Assembly (NCBI GenBank): GCA_009835515.1
Contig: VXXH01000460.1
Coordinates: 1 to 5,863 of the forward strand
Source: Candidatus Poribacteria bacterium
GTDB taxonomy: Bacteria; Poribacteria; WGA-4E; WGA-3G
Reading direction: 5' to 3'
Length of the DNA: 5,863 bases
Below the pieces are notes generated by a model. The model searched no databases. It had not been told where the DNA came from and worked only from the letters and a program-made list of their open reading frames with translations. Positions 5,272 through 5,863 of this stretch are shown here, piece by piece (the stretch's first letter is position 1; each line of letters starts with the position of its first letter). The translations under genes and the position numbers were made by a program.

Positions 5272-5863
5272 TCTCCTTATCATTCACATCCAAGGCAAAC
5301 AATTCTTGCAAGGCTTGGATGTACTGCCCGTGATCGGCATCTCCATCGTTGACAGCGTAGCGCAGATTTTGCATGGGGTGGTGGAGCAGTTTTTTGACAA
5401 TTGCCTGCGTCATAGAGGCGATGGCTGCCTCTTGCTCGTCGGAGAGTGTTGCTTTATAGAAACAGGCTTGCAATTCAGTGTCAGCGATCTCTCGAAACTG
5501 TTGATGGAGTGCCTTAATAGTCGGGTTGACCTGAAAGACTTGCAATTGGTCGTAGAACCGCTTCGCTTCTTCGGTGACAATCTGTTCGGCGCGGGTCGCT
5601 TCTTGTTGCCGATCCTTGAGATTGGAGGCGACAACGGCTTCAAGGTCATCAATATTGTAAAGGAAAGCGTGATCAATTTTACTCACGTCCGGTTCTATAT
5701 CGCGCGGCACAGCGATGTCAATAAGAAACATATACCGGTGTCTGCGTTTGCGCATGATGTTAGCGAGGGGATGGCGTTTGATGAGATAATCGGGGGCATC
5801 GGTAGAACTAATGACGATGTCGGCATCAATGAGGAAACCGAGATCGCTGTCATAAGCGATAGG
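5258..5863 (-). CDS. hemA: Glutamyl-tRNA reductase, C-terminal part (5' end beyond the window)
   Basis: The last 201 residues of the NADPH-dependent enzyme that reduces glutamyl-tRNA(Glu) to glutamate-1-semialdehyde, the committed step of C5 tetrapyrrole synthesis. The frame is open up to the window edge. An ATG at 5755 is internal, because the codons before it continue the family pattern: ADIVISSTDAP (visible residues 14-24) closes the NADPH-binding domain and FLIDIAVPRDIEP (46-58) follows directly. Next come the YNIDDL segment and a long helical dimerisation domain rich in charged residues, ending with KLLHHPMQNLR and the typical C-terminal LF.L (ELFAL). Family length is about 420-440, so roughly half, including the catalytic-cysteine domain, is missing to the right. 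It heads the visible minus-strand tetrapyrrole operon, 58 bp before hemC. The C-terminal TSNQ is encoded by a heptad repeat and may be a recent extension. Confidence 0.95.
   Translation of the reverse strand, partial: PIAYDSDLGFLIDADIVISSTDAPDYLIKRHPLANIMRKRRHRYMFLIDIAVPRDIEPDVSKIDHAFLYNIDDLEAVVASNLKDRQQEATRAEQIVTEEAKRFYDQLQVFQVNPTIKALHQQFREIADTELQACFYKATLSDEQEAAIASMTQAIVKKLLHHPMQNLRYAVNDGDADHGQYIQALQELFALDVNDKETSNQ

Overview
The window is about 5.9 kb of ordinary, densely coded bacterial DNA. It holds two plus-strand genes (1-2704) facing three minus-strand genes (2738-5863). GC content looks moderate, spacers are short, and genes start at ATG behind AAGGGG/GGAGAG-type Shine-Dalgarno sites, so this is a bacterial chromosome. 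The minus-strand genes make tetrapyrroles by the C5 (glutamyl-tRNA) route, which excludes the ALA-synthase route of alphaproteobacteria and mitochondria for this locus. An Ldh2-type dehydrogenase next to an Nramp-like carrier with a 'GSGEW' first helix would fit an uncultured, environmental Gram-negative lineage such as Poribacteria or a related candidate phylum. That placement is a low-confidence impression; nothing in the window proves the taxon.

Left half, plus strand: a 150-bp AT-rich leader carries a convincing sigma70-type promoter (TTGATA, 17-bp spacer, TACAAT with an extended TG element). It is followed by an Ldh2-family NAD(P)-dependent 2-hydroxyacid dehydrogenase (151-1179). After 28 bp comes an 11-helix Nramp-superfamily membrane transporter (1208-2704). 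The two are probably co-transcribed. Both depart from their family's consensus: the carrier lacks the DPGN and MPH metal-binding signatures, and the dehydrogenase has changes in several conserved boxes. They could form a small uptake-plus-oxidation unit for an unknown compound; this is inference.

Right half, minus strand, in transcription order: the C-terminal part of hemA (glutamyl-tRNA reductase, running off the right edge), hemC (hydroxymethylbilane synthase), and a cobA-hemD fusion (uroporphyrinogen-III C-methyltransferase plus uroporphyrinogen-III synthase). hemC and cobA-hemD overlap by 4 bp (ATGA). Together with a hemL and hemB located elsewhere, these would take glutamyl-tRNA to uroporphyrinogen III and on to precorrin-2, the branch point to siroheme and cobalamin.

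The most unusual non-coding structure lies between hemA and hemC: two arms of 7-base-periodic sequence in inverted orientation, one of which overlaps the hemA stop codon. The two convergent operons are separated by only 33 bp with no strong terminator. No RNA gene, CRISPR array, insertion sequence or riboswitch was found.
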